Shown here: piece by piece, positions 1 through 7,017 of the stretch
How positions within the stretch are numbered: position 1 is the stretch's first letter
Layout of the letters: the number at the start of each line of letters is the position of its first letter
NCBI GenBank assembly: GCA_007132635.1
Contig: SLOG01000297.1
Coordinates: 1-10,143, forward strand
Length of the DNA: 10,143 nt
Source of the DNA: Limnochordia bacterium
Lineage (GTDB): Bacteria; Bacillota; Limnochordia; Darwinibacteriales; SLO01
Reading direction: 5' to 3'
The notes under the pieces: generated by a model
Seen by the model: the letters and a program-made list of their open reading frames with translations, nothing else
Told to the model about the DNA's origin: nothing
Databases searched by the model: none
Translations under genes and position numbers: made by a program

Positions 1-879
1 ACCGAGTTATCGTTAGGTGAAGTTGAGACTCCCGTAGTCCCGCGGAGCCTTTCGGGAGTCCCCATGGAGCTAAAACTTGACTATATGATGCCATCGGGTT
101 CGTTCAAAGACCGTGGAGCCCGAGCTTTGATCGGTTGTCTACAGGCATGGGGTATTAGCGAGATTGTAGAAGACTCGTCTGGAAACGCTGGAGCTTCCAT
201 AGCTGCTTACGCCGCTGCTGCCAGCATCCGCTGCCGGATATTCGTACCCACCAGCACATCATCCGGAAAGACAAAGCAGATCCAGGCGTATGGTGCAGAG
301 ATTCAGCGTGTACCAGGGCCTCGTGACGCGGCCGCCGAAGCCGTAGAGCAGGCAGCTCGGACGACCTACTATGCATCCCACGTATACAATCCTTTGTTTT
401 TTGCGGGCACACAGACCATTGTACCCGAAATCATCCGGCAGTGCCCGAAGGTGCAGTATATCGTCACTCCGGTCGGCAATGGTACACTTCTGCTAGGGCT
501 GTATCAAGGGTTTGCTGCCGAAGGATGGCTGCCTAAGTTCGTCGCTGTTCAGAGCAGCAGCTGTGCTCCAATCTACAGCGGGTTTCATCGCCTGCCAGGA
601 CAGGAACTCAAGCCCACCATCGCCGAAGGCATCGCAGTGCAGAAGCCCGCCCGGTTAAGCAGTATCGTTGATGCTATACGCGCTAGCGGCGGTACTGTGC
701 TCACCGTCGACGATACCGCTGTCGACAATGCATGGCGGCAGCTTGGGGCGATGGGCCTGTTTGTGGAGAAAACAGCGGCCGTGGCACCAGCCGGCGCTGT
801 CGAGTACTTCGCGCAACATCCGCCGCGGCCAGGACGAGTCGTTGTACCGCTTACCGGCATGGGTTTGAAACAGTGCTGA
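1..879 (+). CDS. Threonine synthase-like PLP-dependent enzyme (5'-truncated by window edge)
   Basis: This is a fold-type II pyridoxal-phosphate enzyme, closest to threonine synthase, which converts O-phosphohomoserine to threonine. The frame is open to the first base of the window, so the real start lies upstream. The ATG at 64 is internal, because the LGEVETPVV segment before it matches the family's LGEG-TPL motif. Visible residues: SFKDRGA with the PLP-binding lysine (about residue 36 of the visible part), SSGNAG (59-64) and PVGNGTLLLG (157-166) for phosphate binding, and a C-terminal LTGMGLK. The visible 292 residues lack only the N-terminal part of a family of about 350. The usual GLYVEPTSA appears as GLFVEKTAA. 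The stop overlaps the proposed GTG start of the Nudix gene. A related fold-type II enzyme (threonine dehydratase-like) is possible; the family is certain, the exact substrate is not. Confidence 0.85.
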   Translation, partial: TELSLGEVETPVVPRSLSGVPMELKLDYMMPSGSFKDRGARALIGCLQAWGISEIVEDSSGNAGASIAAYAAAASIRCRIFVPTSTSSGKTKQIQAYGAEIQRVPGPRDAAAEAVEQAARTTYYASHVYNPLFFAGTQTIVPEIIRQCPKVQYIVTPVGNGTLLLGLYQGFAAEGWLPKFVAVQSSSCAPIYSGFHRLPGQELKPTIAEGIAVQKPARLSSIVDAIRASGGTVLTVDDTAVDNAWRQLGAMGLFVEKTAAVAPAGAVEYFAQHPPRPGRVVVPLTGMGLKQC

Positions 880-1367
880 AACCCCATTTGGTGGTAGCTG
901 CCGCGTTAATAACAAGGGACGACGGGTGTCTTTTGATTGCCCGTCGTCCACCAGAACAAACGCTAGGAGGGCATTGGGAATTCCCCGGAGGCAAACTGGA
1001 AAACAACGAGTCTGCGGAAGAATGCCTTGTCCGGGAACTCCAGGAAGAGCTGGCGCTTGCGGTCAAGGTCGGTGCCTACTTCAGCCAAGTAACGCACGAA
1101 TACGCTTTCGCAACCATTGAGTTGTGTGCTTACTGGGCAGTGCCTCTACAGCGGCACTTTGACCTGCGAGTACACGACGCTGCGCGTTGGGCGTCGATTC
1201 CGTCCCTTAGAGATCTCCAATTTGCCCCGGCGGACGTCCCGATAATCCGCCGCCTTCTCTGCCTATCTGCGCCCACAGAATTAGCAGTCAAGAACTCACG
1301 TACCAATAGAGATACCAAATGTACGGGTCCCGAGGCTGCGGCACGAAAACAATCTCGTCTGCCATGA
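873..1367 (+). CDS. MutT-type Nudix hydrolase with atypical C-terminal tail
   Basis: The protein is a (deoxy)nucleoside triphosphate diphosphohydrolase of the MutT/8-oxo-dGTPase type, which cleans oxidised nucleotides from the pool. From the GTG at 873 it has 164 residues. The Nudix box runs from G40 to L62 with the expected G-x5-E-x7-RELQEE pattern, except that the last glycine is alanine (EELAL). A substrate-side HWEFPGG and a C-terminal APADVPII segment fit MutT. The GTG sits in GTGCTGA, overlapping the stop of the upstream gene, so translational coupling is likely; no good ribosome binding site is visible. An ATG at 732 is in frame, but the 47 residues it adds are Arg/Ser-rich and lie over the upstream gene. 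Residues from about 139 onward are unlike MutT and lie antisense to the decayed TIGR03943 gene, so the original stop was probably earlier. Confidence 0.85.
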   Translation: MLKPHLVVAAALITRDDGCLLIARRPPEQTLGGHWEFPGGKLENNESAEECLVRELQEELALAVKVGAYFSQVTHEYAFATIELCAYWAVPLQRHFDLRVHDAARWASIPSLRDLQFAPADVPIIRRLLCLSAPTELAVKNSRTNRDTKCTGPEAAARKQSRLP

Positions 1368-1700
1368 GAAAGAGGGTTTCATGGCCGTCGAAGGTCCCCA
1401 AGGCGAGTGTACCTTGAACCTCAACCCACTGGTCGGCTGTTATCTAGCCCAGGTCTTCCGCAAGCACAATGAGTCCACCGACCTGGGCATGAGCCGCGTG
1501 ACAGGTGACGATCAGTCGAGCCAGAAGAAAGGCGCCCACCGGCAAACTGGGGGTGGGGGCGGCGAAGCCCGTCACTTCAACGCTTGACATCAGTGGCTGG
1601 GGCGGCACAAAATACCCAAGGACGAGGGGTATGGCGAGTACAGTCAACATGGCACGCGGAAGAGGTTGTCTCTGCAGGGCGGGAGAGACAAATTGGATAA
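1288..1700 (-). pseudogene. Decayed TIGR03943-family (YcgQ-like) membrane-associated protein
   Basis: Read on the minus strand in one frame, the stretch gives LAIPLVLGYFVPPQPLMSS, then VEVTGF, then FLLARLIVTCHAAHAQVGG. It then meets a TAG codon (1444-1446) and continues in the same frame for 51 codons with DQWVEVQGTL and PRDPYIWYLY to a TGA at 1288-1290. These blocks are in the order I recall for TIGR03943 proteins, which are encoded beside YraQ/YcgR permeases. The N-terminal hydrophobic segments and a stretch between the PPQPL and VEVTGF blocks are missing, and the usual TCCAADAQ reads TCHAAHAQ. The nonsense codon plus deletions make it a pseudogene. The left end is firm; the right end is approximate. 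The 3' 80 bases overlap mutT convergently. Confidence 0.72.
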
Positions 1701-1708
1701 CTCCAAAA

Positions 1709-1997
1709 CACCGCACCAGGGGGAAAGCTGCTGGTGAAGCTGGCAGCCACAAACGCGTCGGCTTCTGAGCAGACGGAAAGCAGAGCGACGGCCTTGAAGA
1801 AGCCTCGGATGCCGCCGCACCAACACAAGCACGGCTGCGTTTCTTGGCAGCCAACGAGCTATCATTTCCTTGGACAAAAAGACCTCAATCAGGCCGGATG
1901 TGACGGCAGCCACGAGAAGAAAGGGAAGCGCCTCGACGAAGACACTTAGAAACACAGTTGTCAGCAGTTGGAGCTCCTGCAGTGGTAGATTATACAC
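1709..1997 (-). pseudogene. Decayed YraQ/YcgR-type (UPF0718/DUF318) permease, internally deleted
   Basis: From a GTG at 1995-1997, preceded by a GGCGGCGGTGG stretch, the minus strand encodes a permease N-terminus. It contains VFLSVFVEALPFLLVAAVTS and GLIEVFLSKEMIARWLPRN, a pattern typical of this multi-pass permease family. At about 1815-1790 the frame changes and the text jumps to ALLSVCSEADAFVAASF, a motif that lies near the C-terminus in intact members. The middle of the protein, roughly half of its normal ~300 residues and including the CECG-containing core, is absent, and the last segment after FPPGAV is lost too. Only about 95 codons remain. It lies between cobW and the TIGR03943 remnant, the expected operon order. 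Family proteins are predicted transporters of unclear substrate, often metal-linked; this copy cannot be functional. Confidence 0.7.
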
Positions 1998-2734
1998 GGT
2001 GAAACCACCGCCGCCAGAAAGGTTCTGTTGTCTGTACAGCGCAAGCTGCGAGTCCTGCCTCGAGGTCTTTCGCAATGGAAAGGGTGCGGGGAGCAAATGG
2101 TTTCGGTATCTACTGTCAAGTCTGCCTCCAGATTGACTCGCCGCAATCCAGACCCAAGGATGATTTCAGCAAGGCATTCGTCTGATGCGACGCGACCCAC
2201 TCGAGCGTGTGCGTTTAGCTCTAGGATGTGCTGCTCCGTTTTCTCTACATCGCCTTCTGACGCAAGATCCGTTTTCGAGAGGAGAATAATGTCAGCGGTC
2301 CGTACCTGTGCCACTGCCTCCGGAACGGATGCAATACGGTGCCAGTTTTCGCAGTCAACAAGAGTGATCAACCCATCAAGTATAGTGCAGACCTCAAGAG
2401 ACGGATGCAGAAATGTCGAAATGAGAGCCGCCGGGTCAGCGATACCTGTTGTCTCAATGAAAATGCGCTCGACGACCGGTTTTCGCTCAACCATACCGAT
2501 CAGCGTCTGAAGCAAGTCTTCCTTCACCGAACAACAGATACACCCGTTCGTCAGCTCGATAAGGCCATCCTGCTGGACAGCAATGAGGTGCCTGTCGACA
2601 CCAACGGAGCCAAATTCGTTAACGACAACACCAATCCGTTCATCCGTTTGCAGATGTAAAATTCGATTCAGTAGGGTTGTCTTGCCACTGCCCAAAAATC
2701 CACTGAGTACCGTTATAGGAACCATGCGCGTCAT
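1961..2734 (-). CDS. CobW/COG0523-family metal-chaperone GTPase, C-terminal domain missing
   Basis: This is a G3E GTPase of the COG0523 family, proteins that deliver metal (often zinc or cobalt) to target proteins. Visible: Walker A GFLGSGKTT (12-20), the metal-binding NGCICC (63-68), ETTGIADP (94-101) and a base-recognition SKTD (153-156, a variant of NKxD). The G domain looks complete to about residue 195. The remaining ~60 residues are Arg/Cys/Ser-rich and do not resemble a CobW C-terminal domain, so the 257-residue protein is short for a family of about 300-400. The tail overlaps the start of the permease remnant by 37 bases. The ATG at 2734 follows GGGAGG about 11 bases upstream; a second in-frame ATG lies three codons on. 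The reading frame is open, but with both operon partners dead the gene may be decaying. Confidence 0.8.
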   Translation of the reverse strand: MTRMVPITVLSGFLGSGKTTLLNRILHLQTDERIGVVVNEFGSVGVDRHLIAVQQDGLIELTNGCICCSVKEDLLQTLIGMVERKPVVERIFIETTGIADPAALISTFLHPSLEVCTILDGLITLVDCENWHRIASVPEAVAQVRTADIILLSKTDLASEGDVEKTEQHILELNAHARVGRVASDECLAEIILGSGLRRVNLEADLTVDTETICSPHPFHCERPRGRTRSLRCTDNRTFLAAVVSPCIIYHCRSSNC

Positions 2735-3042
2735 ATGGTCGCCCGCCTCCCTGTCTCGGGTTTCTGCTCTTCAGTAGTATTCGACAATCGTCTGCGCCCC
2801 TAGAAGACAGGGGTAACCATGCCGTGATCCAGGGATGAGGCTAGTAAATTTCTCATCCTCGGCAATATAGTAGCGAAATACGTACAAAAGAGGAGTTATA
2901 GGTAGCTAATGACCAGCTGTGCCGCCTTAGAGGAGACTCCCGCGTTAGGCAGCGATTTTCCAGTTTGAATCTGTCCGCCGAAGCTAGTACACTAGCATTG
3001 ATTACCAGTGTAGGGCTGGTATGAGGGGAGGAAGTTGTACTC
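2735..3042. other. Divergent intergenic region between cobW and the ABC operon
   Basis: No gene is supported in this 308-base stretch. It holds the ribosome binding sites of both flanking genes (minus-strand GGGAGG next to cobW, plus-strand AGGGGAGGA at 3023-3032). It also holds small inverted repeats: CCCCT/AGGGG at 2797-2813, GGATGAG/CTCATCC at 2833-2858 and ACCAG/CTGGT at 3004-3020. A candidate promoter with a dyad is listed separately. I looked for a long AT-rich Zur-type palindrome expected for zinc-controlled cobW genes and did not see one. Confidence 0.6.
2965..2996 (+). promoter_or_regulatory. Candidate sigma-A promoter overlapped by a palindrome, for the ABC operon
   Basis: TTGAAT (2965-2970) and TACACT (2988-2993) are separated by 17 bases; each matches the sigma-A consensus at four of six positions. 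The -10 hexamer lies inside the dyad GCTAGTACACTAGC (2983-2996, six-base arms around AC), a typical place for a repressor site. The start codon at 3043 follows with a good ribosome binding site. The match is moderate and the regulator is unknown. Confidence 0.35.
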
Positions 3043-5361
3043 ATGGACGAAGACAGCGGCGAAATCCAAGCAATGCCTGCACGTGATAAGGACCTCCAGC
3101 AGAGGCTTCCCAGAGACGTGCGAGAACAGTTGACAGGCAGCACTAACATACCGGTGGAGCCAGAACTGTCGGTGCCTAGCGACATGACGCTTGATGGGCG
3201 TTACGGGCAGAGCTGGCTTATTGTTTGGGATGAGCAAGTGCATGTCATCGAACCAGCCAAAGAAACGCCTGTGATCCATCGATTCCGTTTGGCCGAGCTG
3301 CGTTCAGTTATCGTTCGCCACCTGTACGGCAATGGTGTGATCGAAGTGGCTGTAGAGCAAGGCGTTGTCGATCTGCTGCGTTTTTCTCGTTCGCACGCCG
3401 ACATCATGAGCCGGGTAGGAAAAGCTCTGCAGGAAGCCGCAGGCCATAGCGGCGGGACCTTAGAACTAGAGGAGGTTGAAGAGTCTGGAGAACAGACCAA
3501 CATAAACCGCTGTATCCGCTGCGGGAAGAGTATTCCGGTCGATATTCGGGTGTGTCCCACCTGCATTCAGAAACGCCAGACTTTCATGCGGATCCTGCAG
3601 TACGTCATGCCGTATAAAAAGACCGCAGTCATAACACTCGCTTTGGCTTTGGCGGGCACCATTTTCCAGATGACGCCTCAGATGCTTACGCAAGTCATGG
3701 TCGATGATGTAATCATGGCTCAGCGGTTGGACCTCATCCCATGGATGGTTCTTGCCCTCGTACTTGCCTTTGGGTTCAGTGCCCTCGTAAACGGCTCAAA
3801 AGGGTATTTGACCGCAGTACTGGGACAGAAGGTCTTGTTTGACCTGCGGACCCACTTGTACGACCATCTCCAGCGTCTTTCGGTCAATTTCTTCGATCGG
3901 CGCCAAACTGGTTCTATCATGTCGCGTGTAATAGGTGATGTCAACCAACTGCAGAACTTCCTGTCGCAAGGCCTTCAAGATGTCGTCGTCCAGTTTTTTA
4001 CTGTGATTGTCATCTGTACGTTCTTGATGATAACCAACTTTCGGTTGGCGGCCATTGCTCTCCTGCCTATTCCATTCGTTTTTGTTGCCACAGTCATTTT
4101 TAACAAGAGCATCCGCAAAGTGTGGCATCGGATCCAACGACGAGCCGCCGAGTTAAATGCAATCCTTGGCGACACCCTGCCGGGAATCCGAGTGGTCAAG
4201 GCATTTGGCCGGGAGAGCAACGAGGTGGAGCGTTTTACCGATAAGCAGCAGGAGTTCTACAATGTTGTCCTGCTCGCTGCCACCATGAACCATACGTTCT
4301 ATCCTACTATTGGCTTTGTCATCGCTTTCGGGATCATGGCCATATGGGGTTATGGAGGACGTCTTGTCATCCAGGGCATGGCCGACCCTACAATGAACAC
4401 GATTACCTTAGGTGAATTGATGCTGTTTACAAACCTTCTCTGGCAGATGTACGGTCCTGTGCAGCGGCTCAGCCAACTGACAGGTATGCTGCAGCAGGCA
4501 GCCAGTTCTGCCGAGCGCGTCTTTGAGATCCTAGATAATCAGCAGGAACGCCCCGATGCAGATAAGCCCCAAGTGTTAGGAGAGATCAATGGGGAGATCG
4601 CGTTTGAACACGTTACATTTGAATACGATAAAGGCGAAAAAGTGCTGGATGATGTGAGCCTGCGTATTCAACCTGGTGAGATGATTGGCCTTGTAGGCGC
4701 AAGCGGTTCGGGAAAGACGACTCTCATAAACCTGCTCTCCCGGTTTTACCCCGTATCGGAAGGTACGATTTCCGTGGACGGCATTGACATTAACGATATC
4801 GAGATCCGTTCACTACGAGACCAAATGTCAGTGGTACTGCAGGAGCCGTTCTTGTTTCACGCGACGATTGCCGAAAACATTGGATATGGAAAATCCGACG
4901 CCACCCCTGAGGAGATCATCTGGGCGGCGAGAATGGCCAACGCCCATGAGTTTATCAGCAAGTTCCCTGATGGGTACGACATGGTACTAGGCGAACGAGG
5001 TACAGGACTTAGCGGTGGGCAGAAACAGCGAATTTCCATCGCCCGCGCCATACTGCGCAACCCCAAGATCCTAATCCTAGACGAGGCAACCTCTGCTGTC
5101 GATACAGTGACCGAGTCGCTTATCCAAGGCGCTATCGATCGGTTGATTGAAAACCGCACAACGATAGCCATCGCGCACCGCCTCTCTACACTGAAAAATG
5201 CGGATCGGATTATCGTGATGGACAACGGCCGTATCGTAGAGGAAGGTACGCACGCCGAACTGATGGACAAGGACGGCGAGTTCGCCAAGCTGGTCACTAT
5301 GCAGTCGGAGGTAGCGCGCCAAAATATGGTCGATACCGAGAAAATCCAAGATGTCGGTTGA
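3043..5361 (+). CDS. ABC exporter half-transporter with PH-like and zinc-ribbon N-terminal extension
   Basis: The 772-residue protein is an ATP-driven exporter of the fused membrane-ATPase type, expected to dimerise in the cytoplasmic membrane. Residues 1-180 are cytosolic: a charged leader, a beta-rich region (about 45-130) resembling bacterial PH-like domains, then a four-cysteine zinc ribbon (C157, C160, C171, C174). A six-helix membrane domain follows (about 185-490; hydrophobic segments near 193-212, 232-250, 316-354, 420-435 and 455-470). The ATPase has Walker A GASGSGKTT (552-560), Q-loop Q600, signature LSGGQ (656-660), Walker B ILILDEA (676-682, catalytic E681) and switch H712. All catalytic residues are intact. 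The ATG at 3043 follows AGGGGAGGA. DUF1854 begins 16 bases after the stop. ABC proteins paired with DUF1854 include those named cyanophycin metabolism-associated in family databases; no cyanophycin synthetase is in this window, so the substrate stays open. Confidence 0.88.
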   Translation: MDEDSGEIQAMPARDKDLQQRLPRDVREQLTGSTNIPVEPELSVPSDMTLDGRYGQSWLIVWDEQVHVIEPAKETPVIHRFRLAELRSVIVRHLYGNGVIEVAVEQGVVDLLRFSRSHADIMSRVGKALQEAAGHSGGTLELEEVEESGEQTNINRCIRCGKSIPVDIRVCPTCIQKRQTFMRILQYVMPYKKTAVITLALALAGTIFQMTPQMLTQVMVDDVIMAQRLDLIPWMVLALVLAFGFSALVNGSKGYLTAVLGQKVLFDLRTHLYDHLQRLSVNFFDRRQTGSIMSRVIGDVNQLQNFLSQGLQDVVVQFFTVIVICTFLMITNFRLAAIALLPIPFVFVATVIFNKSIRKVWHRIQRRAAELNAILGDTLPGIRVVKAFGRESNEVERFTDKQQEFYNVVLLAATMNHTFYPTIGFVIAFGIMAIWGYGGRLVIQGMADPTMNTITLGELMLFTNLLWQMYGPVQRLSQLTGMLQQAASSAERVFEILDNQQERPDADKPQVLGEINGEIAFEHVTFEYDKGEKVLDDVSLRIQPGEMIGLVGASGSGKTTLINLLSRFYPVSEGTISVDGIDINDIEIRSLRDQMSVVLQEPFLFHATIAENIGYGKSDATPEEIIWAARMANAHEFISKFPDGYDMVLGERGTGLSGGQKQRISIARAILRNPKILILDEATSAVDTVTESLIQGAIDRLIENRTTIAIAHRLSTLKNADRIIVMDNGRIVEEGTHAELMDKDGEFAKLVTMQSEVARQNMVDTEKIQDVG

Positions 5362-5377
5362 TGAGAAAGGATGACAA

Positions 5378-5920
5378 ATGATGCAGGAGTTCCCGTCAGA
5401 TCGCTCGCAAGGCCAAGCAGTAAGCGATCGCGACATCAACCTTCTGGACCCAAACAGCATCGATCTGTTTTTTGATGAAACCCATCACGTGGCTATTCGC
5501 GACCGGAGCAAGGGTACGATTACCAAGAAACTGCGGGTCTCGCTGATGTTTCCCATCACGGACAGACGCTCATTTGTCCAGCTCACGGACAGCGACGACC
5601 ATGAGATAGGGATTATTCGAGATCTCGAGCAGTTGGACGACTCATCTCGTCGTGTGATTGAGGAGGAACTCTCCAAGTCGTACTTTATCCCGCGCATCAC
5701 AGCTATCGAGTCCATCGAACAGAAATTCGGCTCGGATCTATGGAAGGTTCAGACAGAAAAGGGTACGCGAAGATTCGAGGTGGTCGGCAAGCGAAGAAAT
5801 GTACGGTTCATCCGTGAGAACCACATTGTGATCAGGGATATCGACGGCAACCGCTACGAAATCCCCGACTTTCGGTCCTTGGATCGATTTAGCCAGAAAC
5901 TGTTTACCCGGGAGATATAA
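5378..5920 (+). CDS. DUF1854 family protein, partner of the ABC transporter
   Basis: This 180-residue soluble protein belongs to the DUF1854 family. Recognisable blocks are the central RVSLMFPITDRRSFVQLTD, then IGIIRDLEQLDDSSRRVIEEEL (76-97), YFIPRIT (102-108), LWKVQTEKG (121-129) and the C-terminal IRDIDGNRYEIPD (152-164). No signal peptide or membrane segment is visible. Family members are encoded next to an ABC exporter with a PH-like N-terminus, as here, which suggests that the two act together, perhaps as a regulatory or accessory subunit; this is inference. The start ATG at 5378 has AAAGGA six bases upstream; a second ATG follows at once. The gene lies 16 bases after the transporter stop, so co-transcription is very likely. 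The biochemical function is unknown. Confidence 0.85.
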   Translation: MMQEFPSDRSQGQAVSDRDINLLDPNSIDLFFDETHHVAIRDRSKGTITKKLRVSLMFPITDRRSFVQLTDSDDHEIGIIRDLEQLDDSSRRVIEEELSKSYFIPRITAIESIEQKFGSDLWKVQTEKGTRRFEVVGKRRNVRFIRENHIVIRDIDGNRYEIPDFRSLDRFSQKLFTREI

Positions 5921-5937
5921 CAATTTGCCCGAGAGAA

Positions 5938-5983
5938 TAAAACCAGCAAGGGGATGCCCTCAAAGAGCGTTCCCTTGCTGGTT
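5938..5983 (-). terminator. Hairpin terminator between convergent DUF1854 and aldo/keto reductase genes
   Basis: AACCAGCAAGGG (5941-5952) and CCCTTGCTGGTT (5972-5983) form a perfect 12-base-pair stem, which can extend inward by about five pairs with G-U wobbles. On the minus strand the stem is followed by TTTTATT, so it is a good intrinsic terminator for the aldo/keto reductase gene, whose stop is five bases before the stem. The plus-strand side lacks a clear T run (TTAGATCC), so it would be a weaker terminator for the ABC operon. Confidence 0.8.
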
Positions 5984-5988
5984 AGATC

Positions 5989-6978
5989 CTACCAACGATG
6001 GTGAACATCACTCCGAACATATTCATCATAGATCTCGTAGACCGTCTGCATGGTCTCAGGTGACAGCTTCGGCATGTCAGAAGCGCGCACGTTATCTTCC
6101 ACCTGACTACGGCGCTTTGCCCCCGGAATGGCACAACTCACTTCTGGAAACTGGAGAATCCACCGAAGAGCCATCTGGGTCAGCGAAAATCCGCTAGGAA
6201 CCAACCGCTTGAGTTCGTCGACGGCTTTTAGACCTCGTTCGAAATCGACACCGGCAAACGTCTCTCCGCGGTCAAACGCTTGACCGGCGCGGTTGAAACT
6301 GCGGTGGTCGTCGTCAGCGAAAACCGAATCGCGGTTGAGTTTCCCTGTTAGAAGGCCGCTGGCTAAAGGCACCCTTGTGATCACGCCTACTTGGCGCTTC
6401 TGCGACTCACTGAGAAAGTGTTCCATGGGCCGTTGGCGGAACATGTTGAAGATGATCTGAACACTAGCTAAGTTCGGATACTCAATAGCTTTCAAACCTT
6501 CTTCCACTTTCTCCACACTCACACCGTAGTGGCGGATCTTGCCGGCCTTCACCAGCCCATCCAGAGCCTCAAAGACTGTGGGCGTGTAATACACGTCCGT
6601 GGGAGGGCAGTGCAGCTGCAGCAGATCTAGTGTCTCTGCCCCTAAATTCGTCAAACTGCGTTCGACAAACGCTCTAAGGTTTTTCGCTGTGTAGCCATCC
6701 GCAGCGTGCGGATCTAATCGACGCCCTGCCTTAGTAGCCACGTAAATCTTATCGTGGGGAAAATCCGCAAGAACCTTAGCGATCAACGTCTCACTGCGTC
6801 CATCGCCATAGACATCCGCCGTGTCAATGAAATTGATCCCCAGCTCAATGGCTCGCCGCAGCGCGTCCAGTGACTCACTGTCATCGACGGTTCCCCAAGA
6901 GCCTCCTATGGCCCAGGCCCCGAAACTGATCTCACTGATTTCGTAGCCAGTCCTGCCCAATACTCTGTACTTCAACAT
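5989..6978 (-). CDS. Aldo/keto reductase
   Basis: This 329-residue cytosolic NADPH-dependent oxidoreductase of the aldo/keto reductase superfamily reduces aldehydes or ketones. The catalytic tetrad is visible as D52 and Y57 (in FIDTADVYGDGRSE), K83 (ATKAG) and H123 (LQLHCPP). The NADP-binding loop near the C-terminus is IPGAKRRSQVEDN (284-296). Length and order of motifs are normal for the (beta/alpha)8 barrel of the COG0667 group. The ATG at 6978 follows GAGGGGGG closely. It is divergent from the LDH2-type dehydrogenase, with a 119-base shared promoter region. The physiological substrate cannot be read from the sequence. Confidence 0.93.
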   Translation of the reverse strand: MLKYRVLGRTGYEISEISFGAWAIGGSWGTVDDSESLDALRRAIELGINFIDTADVYGDGRSETLIAKVLADFPHDKIYVATKAGRRLDPHAADGYTAKNLRAFVERSLTNLGAETLDLLQLHCPPTDVYYTPTVFEALDGLVKAGKIRHYGVSVEKVEEGLKAIEYPNLASVQIIFNMFRQRPMEHFLSESQKRQVGVITRVPLASGLLTGKLNRDSVFADDDHRSFNRAGQAFDRGETFAGVDFERGLKAVDELKRLVPSGFSLTQMALRWILQFPEVSCAIPGAKRRSQVEDNVRASDMPKLSPETMQTVYEIYDEYVRSDVHHRW

Positions 6979-7017
6979 GAACCCCCCTCATACGTGAAAA
7001 CAGTGTGCCCGTTTTTG

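Noticed and set aside
732..872. Long 5' extension of the Nudix gene from the ATG at 732
   Set aside because: The extra residues are low-complexity Arg/Ser-rich text lying over the conserved C-terminus of the PLP enzyme; MutT proteins begin near the residues after 873.
1444..1446. Amber codon as a programmed readthrough or pyrrolysine site
   Set aside because: The same gene lacks other family segments and changed conserved cysteine/aspartate residues, and its operon neighbour is also broken, so simple decay explains the stop.
2028..2510. Plus-strand open frame of 160 codons opposite cobW
   Set aside because: The opposite strand encodes clear GTPase motifs; the plus-strand translation resembles nothing and is Arg/Ser-rich as expected of a shadow frame.
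2735..2850. Zur-type operator in front of cobW
   Set aside because: Expected because many COG0523 genes are zinc-regulated, but no long AT-rich palindrome of that type was found; only short GC-rich repeats are present.
3201..3566. Minus-strand open frames across the ABC gene (also 4857-5297 and others)
   Set aside because: They are antisense shadows of a gene with full family motifs on the plus strand, with no recognisable motif or ribosome binding site.
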